A DNA stretch of 37,418 nucleotides from CAYUVF01 sp964448045 (lineage in GTDB: Bacteria > Bacteroidota > Rhodothermia > Rhodothermales > Salinibacteraceae). The notes beneath the pieces are model-generated. The model was not told where the DNA came from, did not search any database, and worked only from the letters and a program-made list of their open reading frames with translations. The translations under genes and the position numbers were made by a program. Shown in pieces: positions 16,556 through 25,677 of this stretch. Location: contig CAYUVF010000046.1 in the NCBI GenBank assembly GCA_964448045.1, positions 1-37,418 of the forward strand, in the 5' to 3' direction. The stretch's first letter is position 1. Each line of letters starts with the position of its first letter.

Positions 16556-18964
16556 ATGCGTGTCCGATACCTCATGCCTCCCTCCGTGTCCTTTTCGACT
16601 TCCGCTCGTTGGCGCCGCTGGGCGTGGCGCCTCGGCATGGGCACCGGGCTCCTCCTCGCGATCGGCACGCTCATACTCGGGTTGTATTTCGCCCACCTCG
16701 CGTCTGAGTTGCCGGAGCCCGCACTCGGCCCCGAAGCGCAGACGCCGCTCACCACCGTCATCTACTCTGCTCAGGGGACCGAGCTGGCGCGCTCCTACCG
16801 GGAGAACCGGACGTGGGTGGCGCATAAGGCCATCGCGCCGGCCGTCAAAGAAGCCCTCATCGCGATCGAGGATCATCGCTTTTACGAGCACGGAGGGATC
16901 GACCTGCGCCGCCTCCTCAAAGCAGCCTACGAAACAGCGCGCGGCCACCGGCAGGGCGCCTCCACGATCCCGATGCAGCTGGCGCGCAATACGTACCCGA
17001 GCATCGCCGACGCCCCGCTGTGGACCCGCAAAGCAAAAGAGATGCTGATGGCGTGGCGGCTGGAGGCGCGCTACACAAAAGCTGAATTGCTGGAGGCGTA
17101 CCTCAACACCGTGCCGTTCGGCTATCAGGCGTTTGGTATCGAAGCGGCGGCACAGACGTACTTCAGCATCTCGGCCGAAGCGCTGACCGCTCCGCAGGCG
17201 GCACTGCTCGTCGGGCTGCTCAAGGGGCCGTCATACTACCATCCGGTGCGCCATCCCGAGCGCGCCCGCCAGCGCCGCGACCTCGTACTGCATCAGATGC
17301 ACCGGCGCGGCTACCTCAGTACATCGGCCTGCCACAAACACCGGGCCGCCCCGCTCGGCCTCGCCATCCAGGACCCCTCCGTTGCCAATCGTCCGGCGCC
17401 CCACTTCGCCGCCCACGTGCAGCGCTGGCTCGATGATTGGGCCGCCGCCCACGGCTACGATCCCCTCACGGATGGCCTGCGCGTTCACACCACGCTCGAC
17501 GACCGCCTTCAGCAGATGGCCCGGCAGGCCGTCGCCCGGCAGATGGCCGACCTGCAGGCCGTCGCCGCGTACGAATGGAGCCAGCCGCATCCCTCTGTTC
17601 TCAGCCGCGACCCGTCGGCCTATCCAGAGGTGAACGCCGCCGACGCATTCAGGGAATGGTGGCGCACCCATCCGGATCTGCTGACAGCGCACCTCCGCCA
17701 CACGCCACGCTACCGCCGTCTCGTGAACCGCGGCTACTCTCCCGCCACGGCCTTGACTCGGCTCCGTGCCAACACTGCCCTCGTGGATTCGCTGAAGAGG
17801 GCGCATACGCGCCTCGAAGCCGGATTCATCGCGCTCGACCCGCGCACCGGCGCGGTAAAAGCGTGGGTGGGCGGACGCAATTTCGAGCGCGATCAGTACG
17901 ACAAGGTCGCGCTCGCCCGGCGCCAACCCGGCTCCACGTTCAAGCCGTTTGTCTACGCCGCCGCGGCCGAGGCAGGGTATGCGCCGTACGATACCGCCCG
18001 CACCCGCACCGCCGACTGGCAGCGCCTGCACCCCGGCTGGGTGCCCCCCTCCGCCTCCACGGCCGACTCGAACGCCACGACATTGCGTGGCGGTTTGGCG
18101 CGGTCGAGCAACGCAATGGCGCTACATCTGGCGCGCGAGCTCGGTCCGCGGCGCGTCGCGCAGATGGCGCGGCGCCTCGGTATCGAGAGTGCGCTGCGCC
18201 CCGTGCCGTCGCTCGCCCTCGGCACGAGCGAGGTCTCGCTGCTGGAGATGACCGCCGCGTACGGCACCCTCGCCGCACAGGGCACCCGCCGTCCGCCGCG
18301 CTTTATTAGCCACATCACGGACGCGACAGGCCAGCGCATCGCCACGTTTGCGCCGCATCCCGAGCGCGCCCTCTCCCGCCACATCGCCTACACCGTACTC
18401 GATATGATGCGCGGCGTCGTCGACCGCGGCACCGCGTGGCCCCTGCGCCAGACGTTCGGCATTGACGCCGACGTGGCCGCCAAAACGGGAACGACGCAGG
18501 ACGGCGCCGACGGCTGGTTCCTGATGATGCACCCGCGCCTCGTCACCGGCGCGTGGGTGGGCTTTAACGACCGGCGGCTCTCCTTCCGCACCGACTATTG
18601 GGAGGCCGGAAGCCACACCGCGCTCCGCCTCGCAGGCGATTTCTTCCAGCGCGTGCTGGCGGCGCATCCGGGGTGGACGGATCTGCGTTTCCGCCGTCCC
18701 GCCGGATACGTCCCGCCGGCGCCCCCCGACCTCCGGCGCACGGAAACTGCCGCCGCGCCAGACCCCACCGATCCGCTGATCCGGCAGGCGACCCATCCCG
18801 AGGCTGCGCTTCGCCCGGCGCCTCCTCGGGCCCCCAAGCGTTTCGCCACACCAACGGATCCGCTCTCCCGCCGCAGCGCCGATCCCGAAGCGGCTCTCCG
18901 CGATGCGATCGCCGTGCCGTCCGATTCCGCCCAAACGGCATCGGGCGCGCGGAACTCTCCGTAG
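16556..18964 (+). CDS. Class A penicillin-binding protein (glycosyltransferase/transpeptidase)
   Basis: Bifunctional peptidoglycan synthase of 802 residues. One N-terminal membrane helix lies at about 28-48. The GT51 domain has catalytic Glu105 in EDHRFYEHGGID, then GASTIPMQLARN and EAYLNTVPFG. The transpeptidase domain has SxxK STFK (Ser460), SSN in ARSSNAMA, and KTGT (Lys643). Between the two domains is a linker containing LQAVAAYEWSQP, also found in the paralogue at 19828. The tail is Pro/Ala-rich and holds a duplicated block: PTDPLIRQATHPEAALR and PTDPLSRRSADPEAALR. An in-frame ATG at 16574 (MPPSVS) is an alternative start. Confidence 0.94.
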   Translation: MRVRYLMPPSVSFSTSARWRRWAWRLGMGTGLLLAIGTLILGLYFAHLASELPEPALGPEAQTPLTTVIYSAQGTELARSYRENRTWVAHKAIAPAVKEALIAIEDHRFYEHGGIDLRRLLKAAYETARGHRQGASTIPMQLARNTYPSIADAPLWTRKAKEMLMAWRLEARYTKAELLEAYLNTVPFGYQAFGIEAAAQTYFSISAEALTAPQAALLVGLLKGPSYYHPVRHPERARQRRDLVLHQMHRRGYLSTSACHKHRAAPLGLAIQDPSVANRPAPHFAAHVQRWLDDWAAAHGYDPLTDGLRVHTTLDDRLQQMARQAVARQMADLQAVAAYEWSQPHPSVLSRDPSAYPEVNAADAFREWWRTHPDLLTAHLRHTPRYRRLVNRGYSPATALTRLRANTALVDSLKRAHTRLEAGFIALDPRTGAVKAWVGGRNFERDQYDKVALARRQPGSTFKPFVYAAAAEAGYAPYDTARTRTADWQRLHPGWVPPSASTADSNATTLRGGLARSSNAMALHLARELGPRRVAQMARRLGIESALRPVPSLALGTSEVSLLEMTAAYGTLAAQGTRRPPRFISHITDATGQRIATFAPHPERALSRHIAYTVLDMMRGVVDRGTAWPLRQTFGIDADVAAKTGTTQDGADGWFLMMHPRLVTGAWVGFNDRRLSFRTDYWEAGSHTALRLAGDFFQRVLAAHPGWTDLRFRRPAGYVPPAPPDLRRTETAAAPDPTDPLIRQATHPEAALRPAPPRAPKRFATPTDPLSRRSADPEAALRDAIAVPSDSAQTASGARNSP

Positions 18965-19020
18965 CACTGTGCGCATTAACCCGGACGGTCGCGCCTCCGC
19001 TCTCATACGGCTCTCTATTC

Positions 19021-19773
19021 GTGGTCCTGTTTGTTTCTGACATTCACTTTGGCCGCGCCGATGCGGCGACGGAACGCGAAAAAGAGCGCGACCTGATCGC
19101 CTGCCTCCGCGCTCACGACATGGCCGACCACCTCTACCTCGTCGGCGACGTATTCGATCAGTACATCGAGTATCCGCACCTCATCCCGAAGGGCTTCGCG
19201 CGCTTTCAGGGGCTGTTGGCCGACTGGTGCGACCGCGGCGTGCCCATCACCTACGTCGCCGGCAACCACGACCCGTGGCACCGATCGTACTTTGCCGAGG
19301 AGTTCGACGCGCGGCTCACATACGACGGCGTCATCGAACCCATCGAAGGATACATCGTGTACGTGACGCATGGCGACGCCGTGGCAACCCGGTCGTCGCT
19401 CTACCCCCACCTGCGCCCGTGGCTGCGCCACCCGGCCTGCACCGCGCTGTACCGCACCCTCCTCCCCGCCGACACCGGCTATCGCATCGCCCGCTGGGTG
19501 AGCCGCCGCCTCCACACCGAGGCGCCCCACCCCGGCGTAGCCCGCGACCTGCGCGCCTACGCCCACCAGTGGCTCGCCAACAACGACGCCGACGTCCTCA
19601 TCATGGGCCACAGTCACGTCGCCGAGCACGACGAGGGCCCGCACGGCACGTACTGCAACCTCGGCAACTGGTACGAATCGCGGACGTTCGCCCGTTTGGA
19701 CGAGGACGGAATCCACCTCCAGCGGTGGAACGGCGCCCGCGCCGTGGACATTGAAGCCGCGCAGGAGTCGTGA
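19021..19773 (+). CDS. lpxH: LpxH-like UDP-2,3-diacylglucosamine diphosphatase
   Basis: Calcineurin-type metallophosphatase of 250 residues. Metal ligands are visible as SDIHFG (Asp7, His9), GDVFD (Asp43), GNHDPW (82-84), THGD (His117) and a C-terminal GHSH. The segment PKGFARFQGLLADWCDRG between the GD and GNHD motifs is characteristic of Bacteroidota LpxH. LpxH removes UMP from UDP-2,3-diacylglucosamine in lipid A synthesis at the inner membrane. The GTG at 19021 puts the first metal strand at residue 3; the frame is open upstream only where it overlaps the PBP tail. It sits between two PBP genes on the same strand, 56 bp after one and 54 bp before the other. Confidence 0.8.
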   Translation: MVLFVSDIHFGRADAATEREKERDLIACLRAHDMADHLYLVGDVFDQYIEYPHLIPKGFARFQGLLADWCDRGVPITYVAGNHDPWHRSYFAEEFDARLTYDGVIEPIEGYIVYVTHGDAVATRSSLYPHLRPWLRHPACTALYRTLLPADTGYRIARWVSRRLHTEAPHPGVARDLRAYAHQWLANNDADVLIMGHSHVAEHDEGPHGTYCNLGNWYESRTFARLDEDGIHLQRWNGARAVDIEAAQES

Positions 19774-19827
19774 GAAGCGCCGCCCGTCCCCCTGCCGTGT
19801 CATCCATCAGAGCAGTGAGTTGAATTC

Positions 19828-22170
19828 ATGCCCGAGTGGTCATACTCCGACGAGGAATTGGATCAGTACTTTAGCGATGCGGATCGGCGCAGCGCCAAGG
19901 AATCGCCCGAGGGATCGCTGCCTCCGAAGGACCATCCTACCAGTGGCATCCGCGGCTTCTTCCATCGGAAGCTTCGCGATCCGGAGAAGGCACAGGCAGC
20001 TTTTGCGCTCTCGGTGATTGTCGCCCTCGGGCTGATCCCGGTGCTGGTGCTCGGCATCTACTTGCTCACGCTCATGGGCGATCTGCCGTCCACGCAACGC
20101 CTCGAGAACCCGCAGTTCCAGCTGGCCACCGTCGCCTACACCGCCGATGGCAAAGAGCTCGCCCGATACGCGCGGCAAAACCGATCGTGGATCAACTACG
20201 ACGAGATCTCGCCGCACACCATCAACGCGCTGGTCGCCACGGAGGACCACCGCTTCCACCAGCACTGGGGCATCGACATGTGGGGCATCATGGCCGCCGT
20301 GACCGACCTCATGACCGGCGGCGATTTGCGAGGCGCCTCGACCATCTCACAGCAACTCGCGCGCAACCTCTACAACGAGCGGATTGGCCGAGCCGTCACA
20401 TTGGAGCGCAAGTTCAAGGAGATGATCACCGCGGTGGAGCTGGAGCGGCGCTACACCAAGCGCGAGATCATCGAGATGTACCTGAACACCGTCGAGTTCG
20501 GCAACAACGCCTGGGGCATCCAGGCCGCCGCCCAGACGTTCTATGGCACGACCGCCTCCGAGCTGGGCGTACTCGAATCGGCCACGCTGGTGGGAATGCT
20601 CAAGGCCATCACGTACTACAACCCGGTGCGCAACCCCGGAAACGCCAAGCAGCGCCGCAACGTGGTCCTCGGACAAATGCGCAAGCACGGCTACATCACC
20701 GAGCCATTCTACGCCGACCACCACGACGACCCTGTCGACGCCACCTACAACTCGGCCGAGCTGCATGCCAGCATGGCGCCCTACTTTGCCGAGTACGTCC
20801 GCCAGTGGATGCGCCGCTGGGCCCGCGAACACGGCCGCGACTTTTACTCCGACGGCCTGCGCGTCTACACGACGCTCGACTCGCGCCTGCAGGAGCTCGC
20901 CCGCGCCTCGGTCGACTCTCAGATGACCGGCCTGCAGGCCGTCGCCGCTCACGAGTGGAGCCGTCCCAACGGCGAACTGACCTTCAGCACCAACATGAAC
21001 GACTACCTGGAGCTGGACTACGACCCGTTCAGCTACTTCTGGTCCTCCAAACCGCAGGTCGTCTACGAATACATCCGCGCGACCGATCGCTACCAAGACC
21101 TGCGCGACCGCGGAGTTGGCGAACAGACGGCCCTCCGCCAGCTCTACAACGACGAAGCCTTTGCCGATTCGCTGATCAACGCCGAATTCCGTCTCGAAGC
21201 TGGGCTCGTCTCCATCGATCCGCGCAACGGCCACGTGAAAGCGTGGATCGGCGGGCGCGATTTCAGTCAGGACAAGTACGACAAAGTGTCCATCGCCAGG
21301 CGCCAGCCCGGCTCCACGTTCAAGCCGTTCGTCTACACGACGGCCATCGACAACGGCTACTCGCCCTACGACACGATGCTCGACAGCACCTTTACCTACG
21401 AGGTCCCTGGCTCCGATACCACCTGGAGCCCCAGCAACTTCAGTGAGCCGTCCGGCCAGATGATGACGCTCAGCCAGGGATTGGCTCGTTCGAAGAACAC
21501 GATCACGGCGCGGCTCGCCCTCGAAGTAGGCGCGGGCAACATCGCGTTTTACGCCCACCGGATGGGCATCAAGAGCGAGCTGCAGGAGGTGCCCTCCCTC
21601 GCCCTCGGCACGAGCGAGGTGTCGCTGCTGGAAATGACCAGTGCGTACAGCACCCTCGCCAGCGGCGGGCTCTACCACGAGCCTACGGCGGTGACGCGCA
21701 TCGAGGACCGCTACGGCAACGTCCTGTACGAGGCCACCCCGTCGCCCCGCGAAGCCCTCTCCGAGCGCACCGCCTATACGATGGTCGATATGATGCGCGG
21801 CGTCATCGACTACGGCACCGGCGTGCGCATACGCACCCAGTTCCAGATGGGCGACTACGACCTCGCCGGCAAAACAGGCACCACCCAGCAGGCCGCCGAC
21901 ACGTGGTTCATGCTGATGCATCCGCAGCTCATCACTGGCTCGTGGGTGGGCTTCAACGACCGGCGGCTGCACTTCCGCTCTACCTACTGGGGCCAGGGGT
22001 CGCACACCGCCCTGCTGCTCGTGGGCGAATACTTCCGCCGCGCCGCCGAAGACGACAACATCGAAATCAGCCCCGACGCCGCGTTCCCCATGCCCGCTCA
22101 GTTCGTCGCCGAAACGACGCCCGACGACTCCACATCGGATCCCGACGAGGGCGGGCGCGTCGGCTGGTGA
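19828..22170 (+). CDS. Class A penicillin-binding protein, PBP1A type
   Basis: Bifunctional peptidoglycan synthase of 780 residues. A charged N-terminal cytoplasmic part of about 55 residues (MPEWSYSDEELDQYF) is followed by one membrane helix at about 57-82. GT51 has catalytic Glu139 in TEDHRFHQHWGID, then GASTISQQLARNLYN and EMYLNTVEFGNNAWG. The transpeptidase has STFK (Ser496), SKN in ARSKNTI and KTGT (Lys682). It is clearly paralogous to the protein at 16556, sharing the LQAVAAxEWS linker and the PSLALGTSEVSLLEMT block, but it keeps more canonical GT51 residues. The C-terminus is short and acidic. This is likely the principal PBP1A. Confidence 0.95.
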   Translation: MPEWSYSDEELDQYFSDADRRSAKESPEGSLPPKDHPTSGIRGFFHRKLRDPEKAQAAFALSVIVALGLIPVLVLGIYLLTLMGDLPSTQRLENPQFQLATVAYTADGKELARYARQNRSWINYDEISPHTINALVATEDHRFHQHWGIDMWGIMAAVTDLMTGGDLRGASTISQQLARNLYNERIGRAVTLERKFKEMITAVELERRYTKREIIEMYLNTVEFGNNAWGIQAAAQTFYGTTASELGVLESATLVGMLKAITYYNPVRNPGNAKQRRNVVLGQMRKHGYITEPFYADHHDDPVDATYNSAELHASMAPYFAEYVRQWMRRWAREHGRDFYSDGLRVYTTLDSRLQELARASVDSQMTGLQAVAAHEWSRPNGELTFSTNMNDYLELDYDPFSYFWSSKPQVVYEYIRATDRYQDLRDRGVGEQTALRQLYNDEAFADSLINAEFRLEAGLVSIDPRNGHVKAWIGGRDFSQDKYDKVSIARRQPGSTFKPFVYTTAIDNGYSPYDTMLDSTFTYEVPGSDTTWSPSNFSEPSGQMMTLSQGLARSKNTITARLALEVGAGNIAFYAHRMGIKSELQEVPSLALGTSEVSLLEMTSAYSTLASGGLYHEPTAVTRIEDRYGNVLYEATPSPREALSERTAYTMVDMMRGVIDYGTGVRIRTQFQMGDYDLAGKTGTTQQAADTWFMLMHPQLITGSWVGFNDRRLHFRSTYWGQGSHTALLLVGEYFRRAAEDDNIEISPDAAFPMPAQFVAETTPDDSTSDPDEGGRVGW

Positions 22171-22200
22171 TTCGATTGTCGAATATCGATGTCTGAATGC
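22169..22200. repeat. Short heptamer tract after the PBP1A stop
   Basis: Units GATTCGA, TTGTCGA, ATATCGA and TGTCTGA follow in phase, three sharing the ending TCGA. The first overlaps the PBP stop codon (22168-22170). Confidence 0.5.
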
Positions 22201-22255
22201 TGCACGTGCCGACGCATCCTCCTATTCTCCGTTCATCACGCGCCCCGCAAAATTC

Positions 22256-23524
22256 GTGAAGCTCCTCCACACCGCCGACATCCACCTGGGTGCCAAGAAT
22301 TACGGCCGGATGGACGCCGCCACCGGCCTGAACACGCGCCTGCTCGATACCCGGCGCTCCTTCAACGTCATGGTCGATCGTGCACTGAAGGAACACATCG
22401 ACTGCTTCCTCTTCTGCGGCGACGCCTACCACACCGCCGACCCGACGCCCACCCAGCAAAAGCTCTTCGCCCGCTGCCTCCAACCCCTCGCCGACGCCGG
22501 GATTCCCATCGTGCTCGTCATCGGGAATCACGACCATCCCGTGTCGTACGGCAAGGCCTCGTCGCTCGACATCTTCCCCTTTCTGGATGGCGAGGTGCAC
22601 CTCTTCCGCCGCCCGCAGATCCAGCGGCTTGAGACCAAAAGCGGACCGCTGCAACTGATCGCGATGCCGTGGCCCGTGCGCAGCCTCATCATGAGTAAGG
22701 ACGAGCACCGCGGCAAAACGCCCGACCAGATTAAGGCCTTCATCGAACAGAAATACGTCGAGTTCATCCAGACCACGACGACCGCCATCCGAAACGGCGA
22801 ACAGGAGCTCAACGCCTCGGTGCCGACGGTGCTGGCCGGGCACTTCACCGTGCAGGGCGCGGCCCTGGCCGGATCGGAGCGGACGAGCCTCATCGCCCGC
22901 GAGCCGAAGTTCACCGTCGGGCAGCTGGCCGTCGACCCCATCGACTACGTTGCGCTGGGGCACATTCACCATCCGCAGGACCGCAACGAGGGCCACCACC
23001 CGCCCGTGGTGTACTCCGGGAGCATCGAGCGCGTCTCGTTCAAGGAGCGCGATGAGCCCAAAGGCTTCTTCCTCGTCGACGTGGATGCTGGCGCCGACGG
23101 CAAGGAAACCACCCTGTCGTTCGTTGAAACGCCTGCGCGCCCGTTCATCGCTATCAGCGTCGATGCGCGCGAGGCCGCCGAGCCGACCGAGGCCATCGTC
23201 CACGCCATCGCCCAGCGCGACCTCACCGATGCCGTGGTGCGGGTTCGCTACCGCGTCGAAGAGGCGCAGGTGAGCCTGGTGGATACCCAGCGCATCCGGA
23301 AGGCCCTTGACGATGCCGATACGATCGCCTCAATTGAACGCACGGTGGACCCTGCCGAGCGTCGGCGTCGTACAGTGGTAACCCGCGAGTCGAATCTGGA
23401 AGATGCGATCCGGCAGTACGTGGGCCAGCACGACGAACTGGACGATCTTGAACAAGACCTCGTCAACGCAGCCCTCGAACTGGAAAACGAGTACGAAACG
23501 AAGCGGCGTAGCGACACCGCGTAG
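22256..23524 (+). CDS. sbcD: SbcD-like DNA repair exonuclease (Mre11 family)
   Basis: Protein of 422 residues with an N-terminal Mre11/SbcD metallophosphatase domain: HTADIHLG, CGDAYHTADP, VIGNHDHP, AGHFTVQG and ALGHIHHPQ hold the metal ligands. The C-terminal part (about 280-422) is a capping region ending in a charged helical stretch (EDAIRQYVGQHDELDDLEQDL). SbcD works as the nuclease with the SbcC ATPase on DNA ends and hairpins. No sbcC is in the window, so the partner is elsewhere or absent. The GTG at 22256 begins MKLLHTADIH. The gap before it contains a heptamer tract. Confidence 0.92.
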   Translation: MKLLHTADIHLGAKNYGRMDAATGLNTRLLDTRRSFNVMVDRALKEHIDCFLFCGDAYHTADPTPTQQKLFARCLQPLADAGIPIVLVIGNHDHPVSYGKASSLDIFPFLDGEVHLFRRPQIQRLETKSGPLQLIAMPWPVRSLIMSKDEHRGKTPDQIKAFIEQKYVEFIQTTTTAIRNGEQELNASVPTVLAGHFTVQGAALAGSERTSLIAREPKFTVGQLAVDPIDYVALGHIHHPQDRNEGHHPPVVYSGSIERVSFKERDEPKGFFLVDVDAGADGKETTLSFVETPARPFIAISVDAREAAEPTEAIVHAIAQRDLTDAVVRVRYRVEEAQVSLVDTQRIRKALDDADTIASIERTVDPAERRRRTVVTRESNLEDAIRQYVGQHDELDDLEQDLVNAALELENEYETKRRSDTA

Positions 23525-23558
23525 CGATCCGCCGCACCCCGGTTGATTGTTCGGGGCA

Positions 23559-23589
23559 TTTGTCCGCATTTTTAGCAAACCTACATCTG
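23559..23589 (+). promoter_or_regulatory. Candidate Bacteroidota-type promoter
   Basis: TTTG at 23559-23562, a 19-base spacer, and TACATCTG at 23582-23589 match the TTTG-N19-TAnnTTTG pattern of the Bacteroidota primary sigma factor with one mismatch. It lies 64 bases upstream of the GTG of the next gene. The leader before that gene is A-rich (CACAACATAAAACA), as usual for Bacteroidota translation starts. Confidence 0.4.
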
Positions 23590-23653
23590 CCACTTTTCCT
23601 CCCGCTCCTCTGGGGCCGGGAGGCCAAACGTACGCACAACACAACATAAAACA

Positions 23654-24178
23654 GTGGATATCGAAGAGCGCACGGTCGTCGTTCCGCGTAAGGAAAACAC
23701 AACCAAAGAAGAGAAGCCCATCGAGGTATGGCCGCTCGTCGAATCGGCATTAGAGGCTGTCGATGCCGATCCGTCGACGCAGGATGCGGCACAAGACGCC
23801 ATGGCCTACAGCGACGGATGCGCCACGCTGGCGAACTACCTGAAGAGCCAGGCCGAGCACATCCAGAAGATGGATTACCGCTACAAGGTGCCGCTCCTGG
23901 TGATGGCCGCCGAGATGGCCCGCGAAGACGACGGCGCCACCTCGATCTACGACCCCGAGGAAGGCATGCTCTACTTCGAGACGGACGAGCGCGAGTTTGC
24001 GTTTGACGTCGACAAGGACTGGACGGTCAACTGGGAACAGGTCGCCGATATCGTCGAGGAAAACTATTTCTGGCGCGACGTTGACAACGACGTCTGGGCG
24101 CTCGACTGGCTGATGGACTACCAAGAGGTACCGCTCGACGACTACCTCGTCAGCGGCGACGACGAAGACGAGCTGTAG
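23654..24178 (+). CDS. Acidic protein of unknown function
   Basis: I do not recognise the family. The protein has 174 residues, is strongly acidic (ends in SGDDEDEL) and has no signal peptide or membrane segment. A helical N-terminal half (YSDGCATLANYLKSQAEHIQKM) precedes a Trp/Asp/Glu-rich C-terminal part (WEQVADIVEENYFWRDVDNDVW). The GTG start at 23654 is preceded by an A-rich leader and a candidate promoter. It stands alone between sbcD and the convergent ispE. Codon use and composition match neighbours, so it is probably a native gene. Confidence 0.7.
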   Translation: MDIEERTVVVPRKENTTKEEKPIEVWPLVESALEAVDADPSTQDAAQDAMAYSDGCATLANYLKSQAEHIQKMDYRYKVPLLVMAAEMAREDDGATSIYDPEEGMLYFETDEREFAFDVDKDWTVNWEQVADIVEENYFWRDVDNDVWALDWLMDYQEVPLDDYLVSGDDEDEL

Positions 24179-24183
24179 CGCCT

Positions 24184-24214
24184 CCCGGCGGGCCCTCACG
24201 CCTTGCCCGCCGGG
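24184..24214. terminator. GC-rich hairpin between convergent genes
   Basis: Perfect 10-bp inverted repeat CCCGGCGGGC (24184-24193) and GCCCGCCGGG (24205-24214) with an 11-base loop. It covers the ispE stop codon region and follows the stop of the acidic gene by five bases. There is no T-run on either side, so it may be a weak terminator or RNA end protector. Confidence 0.5.
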
Positions 24215-25053
24215 ACAACGCGCGCCCGGCACTCCAATTCGTCCAGCGCCGCCGCGGCCGTTCGCGCCGCTGCTGTTTCTGCGTACACACCAAAGACGGC
24301 CGAACCGGATCCGGAGAGCGACACGTACCCGGCGCCGGCATCCGTCAATGCGTGCGCCACGGCCTGAATCTCCGGATGGGCCGCCCGGATGGGCGCGTCA
24401 AAGTCGTTGACCAACTCACGTCGCCACCGGGCCAAATCGTTCGAGGTAACCACCGCGCGGAGGTCCGGTCGATCGCCCCCCTCCGGCGTCACGCGCCGAT
24501 ATGCGTCCGGCGTGGATACCTGCACGGGCGGCACGGCCACCACCAGCGCAAACGGACACCGGTACGGCGCACCCGATGCGTCGCGGAGTGGGCGTAACTC
24601 CTCACCCCGGCCGGTCGCGTATGCCGCCCGTTCCGGTTGCAGGAAAAACGGCACATCGGACCCAATCTCTGCTCCGATCGTCTGCAGCGTCTCGTGCGGC
24701 GCGCCCACGTCCCAGAGCAGGTTGAGCACTTCCAGCGTCGCCGCGGCATCGCTCGACCCGCCGCCCAACCCGGCGCCATACGGCACCGTTTTGTCCAGAT
24801 GCAGCACCACCCCCGCATCCACGTTGAACGCCTCCGCGAGCCGCTGGGCGGCCTGTAGGCAGAGGTTACGCTCATCCGTCGGCAGCGCCGGATCCGAACA
24901 CGTCATCGAGAGATCGGTCGCGGGTTCGGCCGTGATGCGATCGGCCCACGGGATGCGCAGAAACACCGTTTCGATGTCGTGATAGCCATCGGGCCGTTTG
25001 CGCAGCACGTGCAGGCCGAGGTTGATCTTGGCGGGCGCGTGGCGCTCAAGCAT
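24196..25053 (-). CDS. ispE: 4-diphosphocytidyl-2-C-methyl-D-erythritol kinase
   Basis: GHMP-family kinase of the MEP pathway, 285 residues. The N-terminal substrate motif APAKINLGLHVLRKRPDGYH is intact. The ATP loop is PYGAGLGGGSSDAAATL and the third GHMP motif is SLSGSGSAVFGVY. I prefer the ATG at 25053 (MLERHAPAKINLG); a TTG at 25083, two bases from the stop of the upstream gene, would add ten residues and allow coupling. It probably shares a transcript with the small gene at 25086-25493. Confidence 0.93.
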   Translation of the reverse strand: MLERHAPAKINLGLHVLRKRPDGYHDIETVFLRIPWADRITAEPATDLSMTCSDPALPTDERNLCLQAAQRLAEAFNVDAGVVLHLDKTVPYGAGLGGGSSDAAATLEVLNLLWDVGAPHETLQTIGAEIGSDVPFFLQPERAAYATGRGEELRPLRDASGAPYRCPFALVVAVPPVQVSTPDAYRRVTPEGGDRPDLRAVVTSNDLARWRRELVNDFDAPIRAAHPEIQAVAHALTDAGAGYVSLSGSGSAVFGVYAETAAARTAAAALDELECRARVVPAGKA

Positions 25054-25085
25054 CCGATGGGCGGCGTCTGTGGAGGAAAGCAAAC

Positions 25086-25493
25086 TCAGAACGGCATGTC
25101 GTCCGAAGGCGAGGCGCTGGCCGCCGCGCGCGAGCGATGCTGGTGCTGCTGCGGACGGCGCGAGCGCTCATCCGGTTGCGGCCGGGCGCTCCGTGACGGC
25201 TCGTAATAGCCCTCTTCGCCCTTCGGAAAGAACGGAATGATGCCCTTCTCTCGCTTCTTGCCGAAGGTGATATTACGGCGGCTGGTCCGGTCCTGGAATC
25301 CGTAGTACTCATTTTCGTCGCTGTCTTTGCGATAGACCGGCACCACGTCGTCAATGCCCCGGCACTTCAGAAACTCGGCATCGCGGTTCAATTCTTCAAT
25401 CCCGGCGAGCGCCTGGTGCAACTCAGCGAACGAATCGGCCTGAACGCGCACTTCGCGCCCGGCGTAATCGATAACGGCTTCAAACTGGGTCAT
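25086..25493 (-). CDS. Small protein with SSB-like C-terminal tip
   Basis: Function unknown. The protein has 135 residues. Residues 1-100 form a compact region (MTQFEAVIDYAGREVRVQA, YRKDSDENEYYGFQDRTS, NITFGKKREKGIIPFFPKG). A Gln/Arg/Pro/His-rich linker of about 30 residues follows, ending in SPSDDMPF. The layout of a folded part, a disordered linker and an acidic DDxPF tip copies bacterial single-stranded-DNA-binding proteins, whose DDDIPF tip recruits repair proteins. I see no clear OB-fold motif. It is the first gene before ispE on the minus strand; ATG at 25493. Confidence 0.75.
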   Translation of the reverse strand: MTQFEAVIDYAGREVRVQADSFAELHQALAGIEELNRDAEFLKCRGIDDVVPVYRKDSDENEYYGFQDRTSRRNITFGKKREKGIIPFFPKGEEGYYEPSRSARPQPDERSRRPQQHQHRSRAAASASPSDDMPF

Positions 25494-25677
25494 AATCTCG
25501 GAGTCGTCCAGTGTGCGATAAACGTTCAAGCACAAGATATGACTCGGGGCTGACAGCGTCGCGTCATGCCCATTTTCTCTGTGACCTTCCTCCGGTACGG
25601 AGCGGCTGTAACAGTCCAGCACGCCCATTCGTGTTGGTCATGCAGCCCGACCTTTCATCAGCCCGACTTCCGCTGCC

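Noticed and set aside
20347..22005. 552-codon open frame on the minus strand
   Set aside because: Antisense to the PBP1A gene, which has all catalytic motifs on the plus strand.
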